From assembly GCF_000319245.1 (NCBI RefSeq), contig NC_019814.1, positions 248,001 through 312,000 on the forward strand: 64,000 nucleotides of DNA. Reading direction: 5' to 3'. Position numbers and translations under genes: made by a program. Origin of the DNA: Candidatus Kinetoplastibacterium blastocrithidii (ex Strigomonas culicis) (GTDB lineage Bacteria; Pseudomonadota; Gammaproteobacteria; Burkholderiales; Burkholderiaceae_B). The stretch's first letter is position 1; each line of letters opens with the position of its first letter. Under the pieces are notes generated by a model. That model saw only the letters and a program-made list of their open reading frames with translations. It did not search any database and was not told where the DNA came from. Positions 30,825 through 41,381 of the stretch are shown piece after piece.

Positions 30825-31442
30825 GTGGAAATTAATGCTGTATTGCGAGACAAGCATGGTACGAGCGCGAGCCGCCGCCTGCGTCATGAAGGTAGAGTCC
30901 CTGCTATAATTTATGGTGGAAATTCTTTGCCAATGACTATGGAATTAGATCATAACGAGGTATATCATGCTTTGAGGAAGGAAAAATTTCATTCTTCGAT
31001 ATTAAAAATTATTATAAATGGTAAAGGTACTGAGCAGGTAATTTTGAGATCTGTCCAATGGCACCCATATAAACAGCAAGTTTTGCATATTGATTTTCAA
31101 CGTATTGATTCCAACCAAGAAATAAGCACAAGAGTCCCATTACATTTTTTAAATGAAGAGATCTCTCCAGCGGTTAAGGTTGGAGGAGCTATTATTAGAC
31201 ATGTTATAACAGAGCTTGATATTACTTGTATGCCTGATCTTCTACCTCAATTTATAGATGTAGATTTATCTTATGTTAATTTAGGAGATTCTGTTCACTT
31301 ATTGGATATTAAGCTACCTAGTGGAATTAGCTATAATTCTCATGGAATGGATATTAATCCATTACTTGCTTCTGCTTCAAGTAGTGATGATGCTTTATCA
31401 GAGTTAGAGACTTCATCTGAGGATAATATTTCTGATGAGTGA
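30825..31442 (+). CDS. rplY: 50S ribosomal protein L25 (CTC form)
   Basis: Binds 5S rRNA. 205 aa from a GTG at 30825, chosen because GGAG lies 6 nt upstream and the sequence then begins with the typical E-I-N-A-x-x-R. The longer frame from TTG 30798 adds a hydrophobic nonsense leader. Domain 1 (5S rRNA binding) has SASRRLRHEGRVPAIIYGG. Domain 2 of the long CTC/TL5 type follows, with VPLHFLNEE and the IDVDLSYVNLGDSVHLLDI segment, and it ends in an acidic, serine-rich tail. Complete. Confidence 0.94.
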   Translation: MEINAVLRDKHGTSASRRLRHEGRVPAIIYGGNSLPMTMELDHNEVYHALRKEKFHSSILKIIINGKGTEQVILRSVQWHPYKQQVLHIDFQRIDSNQEISTRVPLHFLNEEISPAVKVGGAIIRHVITELDITCMPDLLPQFIDVDLSYVNLGDSVHLLDIKLPSGISYNSHGMDINPLLASASSSDDALSELETSSEDNISDE

Positions 31443-31470
31443 TGATATTTTTTATTTATATCAGTTATAA

Positions 31471-32058
31471 ATGATTAATAGCAAGGTGTTTTTGCTAGTT
31501 GGTTTGGGTAATCCTGGAGAAAGGTATATTGGCACTCGTCACAACATCGGATTTCACACTATTGATTATGTAGCAGAAGTTTTTCAAGTTGGTTTTAGAT
31601 ATAAGGATTCTTTCTCCGGGGCAATAGCCCAAGTAAAAACATCATCTTGTGATTTGTTCCTATTAAAGCCTACTACTTATATGAATAACTCTGGAATTTC
31701 AGTGGCATCTGTACTAAATTTTTATAAATTAGCGCCAGAACAACTAATAGTTATTCACGATGAACTAGATATTTTACCTGGTGATATTCGTCTTAAACAA
31801 GGTGGAGGGTTTGCTGGACATAATGGGTTGAGGTCTATACAGCATTCAATAACAACCAGTAGTTTTTGGAGAATACGCGTTGGTATTGGTCATCCTAGAT
31901 TATTGAATTCAAGACAAAATGTTTCTGATTTTGTGCTTAATAAGCCAACTTGTGACGAATTTTGTTCTATTAGCTCTGCTATAGAACGGTTTAGAAGTTC
32001 AATTGATAGCCTGGTAAAAGGTGATTTTGAGTTTTTGCAAAAATCTTTAAAAATATAG
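31471..32058 (+). CDS. pth: Peptidyl-tRNA hydrolase
   Basis: Recycles peptidyl-tRNA released from stalled ribosomes. 195 aa. Catalytic-site motifs are visible: VGLGNPGERYIGTRHNIGFHTIDY (Asn and His of the active site), LLKPTTYMNNSG, VIHDELDI with the catalytic Asp, and GGGFAGHNGLRS. Full length. It sits 28 bp after rplY and 13 bp before the CPBP gene, so these are likely one transcript. Confidence 0.97.
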   Translation: MINSKVFLLVGLGNPGERYIGTRHNIGFHTIDYVAEVFQVGFRYKDSFSGAIAQVKTSSCDLFLLKPTTYMNNSGISVASVLNFYKLAPEQLIVIHDELDILPGDIRLKQGGGFAGHNGLRSIQHSITTSSFWRIRVGIGHPRLLNSRQNVSDFVLNKPTCDEFCSISSAIERFRSSIDSLVKGDFEFLQKSLKI

Positions 32059-32071
32059 TTAAGAAACAATA

Positions 32072-32773
32072 ATGAATATTATTTGTAATTCAGAGTTGCG
32101 TAGCTTATTTTATTTCATAAGAAATCCTAGTATAGTCTTACTTGAATGTACTAATTGCTCATATAGAGCAAATTTCTCTATAAGTAGTCTCTTGAAATGG
32201 GCATGTTTATTATGGCTTTTAAATATAATTATACTAGGCCCAATAGCCTGTGGCGTTGCTAGTGTTGTAGGAGCCAAGCATAAAGTGGAGTTTAATGTTC
32301 CATTATTTTCTGTTGCTATCTGGGCTCCCATAGTCGAGGAAATGTTATTTAGATACTGGATGGTCGCTTCTGTTCATTTTTTATTGATAATGCCACTGTT
32401 TATTTTAATATTTATCACAGGTCCTAGTTTCGTTACAGTATTATTATTGATGGGTTTATTAGCAACTTGTTTTTTAATAAACAATATTTCTTTATTGTAT
32501 AAATACCCAGTTATGTATAGATACTCTTATTTCCTATTTTTGTTTCATGCTGCTAATTTAACATTTGCTGGTTTGCATATACATAATTTTAATTTTGATA
32601 CATTTAATAATTTTTATTTAGTTCCTTTGTTAGTGTTGCCTCAATGGTGTACTGGTCTTATATTGGGTTGGATTAGATTGACTAAGGGGATAATATCTTC
32701 CATAGCATTACATTCTATATTTAATGCTGTTCCATATATCGCTATACTTCTGGTTTTAAAAAACCACAATTAA
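32072..32773 (+). CDS. CPBP-family intramembrane metalloprotease
   Basis: 233-aa membrane protein of the CAAX protease/bacteriocin-processing (Abi) family. All active-site motifs are present: E-E-x-x-x-R as EEMLFR (Glu89, Glu90, Arg94), F-x-x-x-H as FAGLH (Phe165, His169), and H-x-x-x-N as HSIFN (His214, Asn218). At least six hydrophobic segments alternate with these. The short N-terminus ahead of the first helix carries a C-x-x-C (ECTNC, about residues 25-29). Homologues process prenylated or small membrane peptides or act in immunity or signalling. The substrate here is unknown. It lies between pth and ychF, which are usually close neighbours. The intact motifs suggest an active enzyme. Confidence 0.82.
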   Translation: MNIICNSELRSLFYFIRNPSIVLLECTNCSYRANFSISSLLKWACLLWLLNIIILGPIACGVASVVGAKHKVEFNVPLFSVAIWAPIVEEMLFRYWMVASVHFLLIMPLFILIFITGPSFVTVLLLMGLLATCFLINNISLLYKYPVMYRYSYFLFLFHAANLTFAGLHIHNFNFDTFNNFYLVPLLVLPQWCTGLILGWIRLTKGIISSIALHSIFNAVPYIAILLVLKNHN

Positions 32774-32831
32774 AAGTTTATTCGTTAAAAACATTTGAAT
32801 TTGTTATTTTAATAATCTCATAGGAGTTTAA

Positions 32832-33905
32832 ATGGCCTTGCAATGCGGTATTGTCGGTTTGCCAAATGTCGGTAAATCTACTTTGTTTAATGCTTTAACG
32901 AGAGCAGGAATAGCTGCTGAAAATTATCCTTTTTGTACAATTGAACCAAATGTTGGCATTGTTGAAGTGCCAGATGTCCGTTTGATTAATTTGGCCAGTA
33001 TAGCAAAACCAGAAAAAATAATACATGCAACTGCAGAATTTGTTGATATAGCTGGATTAGTGTCAGGTGCTAGTAAGGGCGAGGGTCTTGGAAATCAATT
33101 TTTGTCTCATATTAGAGAGACTGATGCTATATTAAATGTAGTTCGTTGTTTTGATGATTCAAATATTATTAATTGTAACGGAAAAATTGATCCAGTAAAT
33201 GAAGTAGAGGTAATAGAAACAGAATTAATTCTTGCTGATTTAACTACTATAGAAAGAATTTTATCTAAGAATCAAAAAAAATCTTCTAATATATCAATAG
33301 ATCTTTTGAATAGATGCTTGAATCATTTGAATGAGAATAAATCACTTAGAGATTTAGATTTATCAATCGATGATTCTTCGTTGCTAAAAAATTATTCTTT
33401 TCTGAGTATTAAGCCTATTATGTATATAGGAAATGTTAGTGAAGATGGTTTTATTAATAATCCGTTACTAGAAAAACTAAAAAACTTCTCTTTAAAACGT
33501 AATATTCCTATGGTTACGATATGCGCATCAGTAGAGCAAGATATAGCTGATATGTTTGATGAAGATCGAAAGATTTTTTTAGAGGATATGGGTCTTAAAG
33601 AACCAGGACTGGATAGATTAATCAGAGCTGCTTTTTCTCTACTTGGTCTTCAAACTTATTTTACAGTTGGGGTCAAAGAGGTTCGTGCATGGACTATACC
33701 GGTAGGTTCTACTGCTAGCAAAGCAGCTGGCGTTATACATACTGATTTCGAGAAAGGATTTATAAGAGCGCAAACCATCTCTTACGAGGATTTTATAAAA
33801 TATGCTGGAGAATCAAGAGCCAGAGAGGCCGGTAAAGTTCGGTCTGAGGGCAAGGATTATATTGTAAAAGATGGAGATATAATGAATTTTCTATTTAATG
33901 TTTAG
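32832..33905 (+). CDS. ychF: Ribosome-binding ATPase YchF
   Basis: Obg-family P-loop protein that prefers ATP and binds ribosomes. 357 aa (E. coli 363). G1 [15 protein letters not shown] is at residues 8-22. The switch region [18 protein letters not shown] and G3 [26 protein letters not shown] follow, and the C-terminal TGS-like domain includes [14 protein letters not shown] and [18 protein letters not shown]. Preceded by a good AGGAG. The stop is 5 bp from the convergent coaD stop. Confidence 0.97.
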   Translation: MALQCGIVGLPNVGKSTLFNALTRAGIAAENYPFCTIEPNVGIVEVPDVRLINLASIAKPEKIIHATAEFVDIAGLVSGASKGEGLGNQFLSHIRETDAILNVVRCFDDSNIINCNGKIDPVNEVEVIETELILADLTTIERILSKNQKKSSNISIDLLNRCLNHLNENKSLRDLDLSIDDSSLLKNYSFLSIKPIMYIGNVSEDGFINNPLLEKLKNFSLKRNIPMVTICASVEQDIADMFDEDRKIFLEDMGLKEPGLDRLIRAAFSLLGLQTYFTVGVKEVRAWTIPVGSTASKAAGVIHTDFEKGFIRAQTISYEDFIKYAGESRAREAGKVRSEGKDYIVKDGDIMNFLFNV

Positions 33906-33910
33906 TAGAT

Positions 33911-34390
33911 TTATTTGATTTTCCGTGTCTGAAAACAATTCTCAACGTAAGGACAAACGAATTTGCTGATATCTCCACCAAGTTTGGCTATTTCTCTTAC
34001 TATGCTTCCGGAAATATATTGATATTCAGGAGAGGTGATCATAAAAAATGTTTCTATATCAGGCATTAATTGACGGTTCATGCCAGCCATTTGAAATTCG
34101 TATTCAAAGTCTGAAGTAGTTCTTAACCCTCTTAAGATTAATTTTGCATTTTTTTTGTGTACAAAGTCTTTTAATAATCCATCAAAACTTTCAACCTCAA
34201 CATTTGAGTATTTTTTCAAAATAATACTAGCAATATTTACTCGTTCCTCTATTTTAAAAAAAGGATACTTTTTTTTGCTATGGGCTATGCCTACTATTAT
34301 TTTATCAAACAATTTAGAGGCTCTAAGAATTATATTCTCATGGCCTAGTGTTAAAGGATCGAAGGTTCCAGGATATATTGCAGTAATCAT
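33911..34390 (-). CDS. coaD: Phosphopantetheine adenylyltransferase
   Basis: Penultimate enzyme of coenzyme A synthesis. 159 aa, standard. It starts [20 protein letters not shown] with the nucleotidyltransferase T-x-G-H motif, followed by [26 protein letters not shown], and [20 protein letters not shown] near the C-terminus. Its leader region shares the interval with the groEL terminator (34424-34459), so it probably starts from its own promoter just downstream of that hairpin. Confidence 0.97.
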   Translation of the reverse strand: MITAIYPGTFDPLTLGHENIILRASKLFDKIIVGIAHSKKKYPFFKIEERVNIASIILKKYSNVEVESFDGLLKDFVHKKNAKLILRGLRTTSDFEYEFQMAGMNRQLMPDIETFFMITSPEYQYISGSIVREIAKLGGDISKFVCPYVENCFQTRKIK

Positions 34391-34423
34391 TTTTCTAATT
34401 TAATTATGACAGAGCCATGAAAA

Positions 34424-34459
34424 ATGATGCAGTCCTTTAAAAATAAAAGACTGCATCAT
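34424..34459 (-). terminator. Intrinsic terminator of groES-groEL
   Basis: Perfect 11-bp inverted repeat ATGATGCAGTC (34424-34434) and GACTGCATCAT (34449-34459) with a 14-nt loop. Read on the minus strand it lies about 40 bp past the groEL stop and is followed by a T run (TTTTCA). Confidence 0.78.
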
Positions 34460-34497
34460 AAAAAGCATGTTTAAATTAAGATAGTATTATCTAGTAA

Positions 34498-36487
<1,990 letters not shown>

Positions 36488-36562
36488 AAGAAACTCCTGT
36501 TTAAAATTTTATATTAATTAAAAATTACTGGTTATTTGTTATATACCAGCTATATGGACTAT

Positions 36563-36588
36563 GTATGGCCTATATTTTTTTATTCAAG
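36563..36588 (-). promoter_or_regulatory. Candidate sigma-32 heat-shock promoter of groES-groEL
   Basis: On the minus strand CTTGAAT (36588 to 36582), an 11-nt spacer, then GGCCATAC (36570 to 36563). The consensus is CTTGAAA, 11-15 nt, CCCCATNT. One mismatch in the -35; the -10 keeps the CCAT core. No CIRCE inverted repeat is visible, so sigma-32 looks like the main control. Confidence 0.6.
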
Positions 36589-36653
36589 AGGTGAAAATTA
36601 TTTTTTTTTATAAGATTTAATTTTCCTATTTCAATGATTCCATTTAAAAATTA

Positions 36654-36682
36654 TTGAAACTATTTTATTAATTAGGTAAAAT
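36654..36682 (+). promoter_or_regulatory. Sigma-70 promoter of tRNA-Lys(CTT)
   Basis: TTGAAA at 36654-36659, 17-nt spacer, TAAAAT at 36677-36682; five of six matches in each box. The -10 ends 20 bp before the mature tRNA 5' end. Confidence 0.6.
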
Positions 36683-36702
36683 AAAGAGCTTAGTTTAAGA
36701 TT

Positions 36703-36778
36703 GGGCTGTTAGCTCAGCTGGTAGAGCAGCGGACTCTTAATCCGTAGGTCGAGTGTTCGAGCCACTCACAGCCCACCA
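36703..36778 (+). tRNA. tRNA-Lys(CTT)
   Basis: 76 nt; acceptor GGGCTGT pairs with ACAGCCC, discriminator A, encoded CCA at 36776-36778. Anticodon stem GCGGA/TCCGT around the loop CTCTTAA gives anticodon CTT. D and T arms are intact. A second lysine tRNA with anticodon TTT is at 44371. Confidence 0.95.
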
Positions 36779-36867
36779 TATAGTTTTTGCATTTAGTAAA
36801 GTGCATGATGCATTGACTATCCATTGTTATTATTTAAATTGTCCATATTTTTAATATACTCAGCCAC

Positions 36868-39186
36868 GTGCGTTTTTTTACAAGTCTAGCTTCTATTGTT
36901 TTGTGTTTGCTAACTTTTTTTAGTTCAGCTCATTCATCCGATATTTTATCAAAAGATTCGCAACAAACTAGTCAATTATATATTGATGAGATCGATAGAT
37001 TACAAACTTCCTCGACCATTAGCAAATTTGATTTGCCATCTGAAGACTTGCCATTATTTTTAATTTCCGATCAGATTAATAATAATGATGATGGCTCATT
37101 TAGTTTTATTGGTAATGCTCAATTTCGTAGAATGGATTCTGTTATAAAGGGAAATCATATTAAATTTTATCGTGACAACGGTAATATATACGTTGATGGT
37201 GATGTCTACATTAGATTGGGTAATAGCGTATTGATTGGATCAAATGCATTTTTAAATTTAGATAATGTTAATGGGTACGTAAAGGATGTTAAATTTTGGC
37301 CAGGTTATAAAGAAGTTTATGGTGAGGCAGAAAGAGCTGACATAATTAGCCAATCAACTATTAAATTAGTTAATGTTATCTATTCAGGATCTGAAATCTA
37401 CGATGAATCATGGCATACAAAGTCTAGTTCTGTAATACTAGATTTTGACAGAAATATAGGAAAACTTATTAATAGTCGTCTGTACTTATGTAATATACCA
37501 ATTCTGTATATTCCATATATGAGCTTTCCTATAAAAGATGAGCCTAAATCTGGATTTTTAATGCCAGCTTATAGCCTGTCATATGGAAATGGTTATGATG
37601 TAGTTCTTCCATATTACGTGAATATTTCTAGTTATTGTGATGCTACAATCTATAGTAGGTTTTTAAGTCAAAGAGGACTAATACTTTCCAGTGATTTCAG
37701 ATATGTTAATGATAGTTGCTACGGCATAATTAATGGTAGTTATATGCATAAAGACAAAATAACTAATTGTGATCGTTGGCACTATAAGTTTAGAAATTGC
37801 TTTTATATAAGAGATAACCTATTGCTAGATTTTGATATTTCAAGAGCATCGGATAACTATTATTTTAGGGACTTATTTTATAGGTATACAGACGTTGATG
37901 AGAAGAAGTATTTGCCTAAAATTGGTAAATTGAGTTGGACAGGAAAATATTTTGATGGACATATAACGTTATCTGCCTACCAAGTATTAGCAGATGATAT
38001 AGAAACTAGTTTCTATTACCATAGGCTTCCTGAGATTCATATTAGATATCGCGATTGCTTTTGGAGTAAACTAGGTCTTGATTTAGATTTTAATATGGTA
38101 AAGTTTGTAAGATCTCGTTATCATAGGAATTTATTGTATGATGGTGGAGATCGTCTAAGTTTTTATCCAAGCATCAATTATAAGATGGTGAGTGATTATT
38201 TTTATATGACGCCAAAGCTTGGAATTCATCTGTCAGAATATCACATAAAAAATAATAATAGTACCTATTACAAGTCAAGATTTACTCCAATATGTTCTTT
38301 AGACGGTAGTGTCTCTCGCAGCGATAGTGTTGATATATTTAAAAAATCTTTTAAACAGACTTTAGAGTCAAAGTTTTTCTATTTGTATATTCCTTACTCT
38401 AATCAGGAAGATTTGCCTTGTTATGATACAAATTTAGTTGATTTTAATTATCAAAGTCTTTTTGATGAGAATGCTTATTCAGGTGGATGGGACAGGATTG
38501 CTGATGCTAATCATATAACACTTCTTTTGAGAGCTAAATATAACGATGTTAATTCGGAGTTTGAGAGAGTATCTATTTCTGCTGCAAATAGAATATACTT
38601 AGACAACAGGAAAGTATGTATGCCTGGTGAAACATTATGTAATAATAACAGCTCTATTTTATTGCTATCTGTTAAAGCTTCTACGGAGAGTGATAAGGTG
38701 TTTGAGATGTCTTTTGATTACGATTTTTATAAGAAAAATCTATGTAAATATTCTACAAGTATTAAATGGAATCCTCAAGGGTTAACAAGCATTTATATAG
38801 CATATAAATATCAAAATGATATACAAGATCTATTGAATACAATCAGTATATCTTTTCAGTGGCCATTATCAGAAAAATTGTATGGAGTAGGTAGATTGGA
38901 TTTTTTGCATAGTTGCAATATAGAAGGCAATAAAAAAATTAGCATTCCAAAATTTCTTATGGGTTTTGAATATAAGAGAGATAAGTCATGGACTAATAGA
39001 TTAGTCTTTCACCGTTATAGCTCATTTAATGGGAATATTAATAATGCGCTATTATTTCAGTTAGAGCTTAGAGGTTTAGGTTCTATAGGTACAGATATGG
39101 CAAATTTGTTAGAAAATAATATACAGAGTTATCGTCAGTTAGATGATGTTAATTTTTCAAATTCAATTTTTGATACTTATGAATGA
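36868..39186 (+). CDS. lptD: LPS-assembly protein LptD
   Basis: Outer-membrane translocon that puts lipopolysaccharide on the cell surface with LptE. 772 aa from a GTG start; no ATG is in frame nearby. Signal peptide at residues 1-23 (FTSLASIVLCLLTFFSSAHS). The OstA/LptA-like jellyroll domain (about 60-190) contains NAQFRRMDSVIKGNHIKFY, followed by IPYMSFPIKDEPKSGFLMPAY, the family landmark at the start of the barrel. The barrel has many aromatic strands with several cysteines. First gene of lptD-surA-ksgA; surA overlaps its stop (ATGA). Confidence 0.93.
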   Translation: MRFFTSLASIVLCLLTFFSSAHSSDILSKDSQQTSQLYIDEIDRLQTSSTISKFDLPSEDLPLFLISDQINNNDDGSFSFIGNAQFRRMDSVIKGNHIKFYRDNGNIYVDGDVYIRLGNSVLIGSNAFLNLDNVNGYVKDVKFWPGYKEVYGEAERADIISQSTIKLVNVIYSGSEIYDESWHTKSSSVILDFDRNIGKLINSRLYLCNIPILYIPYMSFPIKDEPKSGFLMPAYSLSYGNGYDVVLPYYVNISSYCDATIYSRFLSQRGLILSSDFRYVNDSCYGIINGSYMHKDKITNCDRWHYKFRNCFYIRDNLLLDFDISRASDNYYFRDLFYRYTDVDEKKYLPKIGKLSWTGKYFDGHITLSAYQVLADDIETSFYYHRLPEIHIRYRDCFWSKLGLDLDFNMVKFVRSRYHRNLLYDGGDRLSFYPSINYKMVSDYFYMTPKLGIHLSEYHIKNNNSTYYKSRFTPICSLDGSVSRSDSVDIFKKSFKQTLESKFFYLYIPYSNQEDLPCYDTNLVDFNYQSLFDENAYSGGWDRIADANHITLLLRAKYNDVNSEFERVSISAANRIYLDNRKVCMPGETLCNNNSSILLLSVKASTESDKVFEMSFDYDFYKKNLCKYSTSIKWNPQGLTSIYIAYKYQNDIQDLLNTISISFQWPLSEKLYGVGRLDFLHSCNIEGNKKISIPKFLMGFEYKRDKSWTNRLVFHRYSSFNGNINNALLFQLELRGLGSIGTDMANLLENNIQSYRQLDDVNFSNSIFDTYE

Positions 39187-40580
39187 TGCAATTTAATAAA
39201 ATTATATTAATAGTTAGTTACGTTCTAATCATAATGATATCTCCGTTTATAGCCTTTGCAGATGAATTGATATATGAGGATAAAATAATAGCTATAGTAA
39301 ATAAAGATATAATAAAACTAAGCGATTTAGTTAAAGTTGAGAATTGTTTTATTAATAACTTATTAAAAAGTAGCGTCCATATACCAGATAAGTTTGTCTT
39401 ACGAGCGCAATTGCTAAATCAAATGATTGATTGTGAATTGATACGACAGGAATCTAATAAGATAGGAATTTTTGTTGATGATAATAAATTAAATACCGTT
39501 ATATCAGATATGGCCTCTGATTGTAAATTGTCTCTGGATTTATTTAGGTCAAAAATTGAAAAAGATGATTCTATACCATGGGATGTATATTTATATAATA
39601 TTAGAAATGCAATCTATTTTAATACTATAAAACAGCATCTTGTTGAAGAAAAGATGAAAATTACAGATCTGGACGTAGAAAATTTCTTATCTGATTTGAA
39701 TAAAGGAAATAAATGCCATGAAAGTTTCCTGCAAAACAGAAAAAGCTATAAGAATTTATATTCTTTATCACAGGTTTTATTAAAGCCACCACAAAATTTC
39801 TCAGGTGAGATGATTGATGACTCATGTGAGATATTGAAAGAGATTCAGGCCAAATTAAGAGCTGGAGAAAAATTTGATGATTTGCGTGATAAGTTGTATA
39901 ACAATCCTTATTTATCATTTACAGATTTTTTGGGAACTAAGCCTTTAAATTGTTGGCCTGAAGTGTTTATTAATGCTATAGAGAATTTATCTGTAGGAGA
40001 GGTCAGTGAGATATTTAGAAGCCCTAGTGGTTTTCATATTATAAAAGTACTAGATATAATCCACTGTAATAATGAAGATGATGATGTGTTATCTAAGAAG
40101 TTTCATGAAATATTAATTAGGAAAAAAGGTGATTCAGTAATTCAAAGAGAAATACAGCATATCTTGATTAAACCTCATCAAATTATTAATGAAGAGGAGA
40201 TCATTAATAATTTGGAGAAGATTCGATTAGATATGCTCTCCGGCAATATAAGTTTTGAAGATATGGCACGTAAGTATTCTGAAGATATAACAGCTTCTCA
40301 AGGTGGTAGCATGGGATGGGTGGCCCCAGGACATCTTGTTAGAGAGCTAGATAATGTTATTAATAAATTAGATCCAGGTCAGATTAGTGGGGTTATTAAG
40401 TCACAATACGGTTATCATTTGGTAAAAGTTAATGATATCAGGAGTAAAGATATATTTGATGAAAATAAGCGTATCAGGGCAAAAGAATATCTTATTGAAT
40501 TGAATTCACAATATATTTTCGATAATTGGCTAAATAATTTAAAGAAGTGCTCTTTTATAGAGAATAGATTAATGGATTAA
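39183..40580 (+). CDS. surA: Periplasmic chaperone and peptidyl-prolyl isomerase SurA
   Basis: Escorts outer-membrane barrels such as LptD across the periplasm. 465 aa with signal peptide MMQFNKIILIVSYVLIIMIS...AFA. The N-terminal chaperone domain is followed by two parvulin PPIase repeats, about residues 180-290 and 320-425. The second is the better conserved, with SEDITASQGGSMGWVAPGHLV and YGYHLVKV; the first keeps SLSQVLLKP and GFHIIKV. The ATG overlaps the lptD TGA by 3 bp (ATGA), so the two are translationally coupled. Confidence 0.95.
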   Translation: MMQFNKIILIVSYVLIIMISPFIAFADELIYEDKIIAIVNKDIIKLSDLVKVENCFINNLLKSSVHIPDKFVLRAQLLNQMIDCELIRQESNKIGIFVDDNKLNTVISDMASDCKLSLDLFRSKIEKDDSIPWDVYLYNIRNAIYFNTIKQHLVEEKMKITDLDVENFLSDLNKGNKCHESFLQNRKSYKNLYSLSQVLLKPPQNFSGEMIDDSCEILKEIQAKLRAGEKFDDLRDKLYNNPYLSFTDFLGTKPLNCWPEVFINAIENLSVGEVSEIFRSPSGFHIIKVLDIIHCNNEDDDVLSKKFHEILIRKKGDSVIQREIQHILIKPHQIINEEEIINNLEKIRLDMLSGNISFEDMARKYSEDITASQGGSMGWVAPGHLVRELDNVINKLDPGQISGVIKSQYGYHLVKVNDIRSKDIFDENKRIRAKEYLIELNSQYIFDNWLNNLKKCSFIENRLMD

Positions 40581-40597
40581 AGTAAAAAAGAGTAATA

Positions 40598-41380
40598 ATG
40601 AGTTTTAAACCTCGTAAGCGTTTTGGACAGAATTTTCTTATTGATGATAGCATTATAGAAAAAATAATGACGGCCATAGATCCTAAAAGAACTGATTCTA
40701 TTATAGAGATAGGCCCCGGCTTATCAGCTTTGACGGCTCCTCTTTTAGACAGGGTAGATTGTTTAATTGCTATTGAGATAGACAAGGATTTATCCAGAAC
40801 TTTAAAGAATAGACATTCTTCTAAAAAATTAATGCTTATAGAGAAGGATGTAATGGATCAAGATTTTAGTATATTCGGCAACAATATTAGAATAGTTGGA
40901 AATTTACCTTATAACATATCTAGTCCTTTGCTTTTTCATTTAATGTCTGTTGCTGATATCGTAAGAGACCAGCATTTTATGCTTCAAAAAGAGGTTGTTG
41001 ATAGGATGATATCTAAACCTTCCAGTAAGAATTACGGCCGTCTTTCAGTTATGCTACAAGAACGTTATAGAATAGAAAAATTATTTGATGTTCCATCAGA
41101 ATCGTTTAACCCTAAACCTAAAGTTTCTTCTTCTATGGTTAGATTAATCCCATTATCAGATGCTCGTAATAAGCCAAATGATTATTTATTATTTAAGAAA
41201 GTAGTTTTAGAAGCTTTCTCTAAACGAAGAAAAACATTGAGAAATTCCTTAAAGGATTTATCAAAGGATATTCCTTGGTGCAAATTAAAAATATCTCCTG
41301 AATCTAGAGCCGAAGATATTTCAGTTGAGCAATTCATTAATCTGTCAGATCATTTTTTAAAAAATACGCCAATATTATAG
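40598..41380 (+). CDS. rsmA: 16S rRNA (adenine1518-N6/adenine1519-N6)-dimethyltransferase
   Basis: KsgA. Dimethylates two adjacent adenines in helix 45, a late check of small-subunit assembly. 260 aa. It begins MSFKPRKRFGQNFLIDDSII, with SAM motif EIGPGLSALTAPLL, IEIDKDL, and the catalytic NLPYNISSPLLFH. The C-terminal domain has FNPKPKVSSSMVRLIP and FSKRRKTLRNSL. Complete. It lies 17 bp after surA; the pdxA gene often found between the two is absent. Stop separated by one base from the convergent mgtE stop. Confidence 0.97.
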   Translation: MSFKPRKRFGQNFLIDDSIIEKIMTAIDPKRTDSIIEIGPGLSALTAPLLDRVDCLIAIEIDKDLSRTLKNRHSSKKLMLIEKDVMDQDFSIFGNNIRIVGNLPYNISSPLLFHLMSVADIVRDQHFMLQKEVVDRMISKPSSKNYGRLSVMLQERYRIEKLFDVPSESFNPKPKVSSSMVRLIPLSDARNKPNDYLLFKKVVLEAFSKRRKTLRNSLKDLSKDIPWCKLKISPESRAEDISVEQFINLSDHFLKNTPIL

Positions 41381-41381
41381 A

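Noticed and set aside
36488-36700. CIRCE/HrcA operator before groES
   Set aside because: No TTAGCACTC-N9-GAGTGCTAA-like inverted repeat is visible on either strand.
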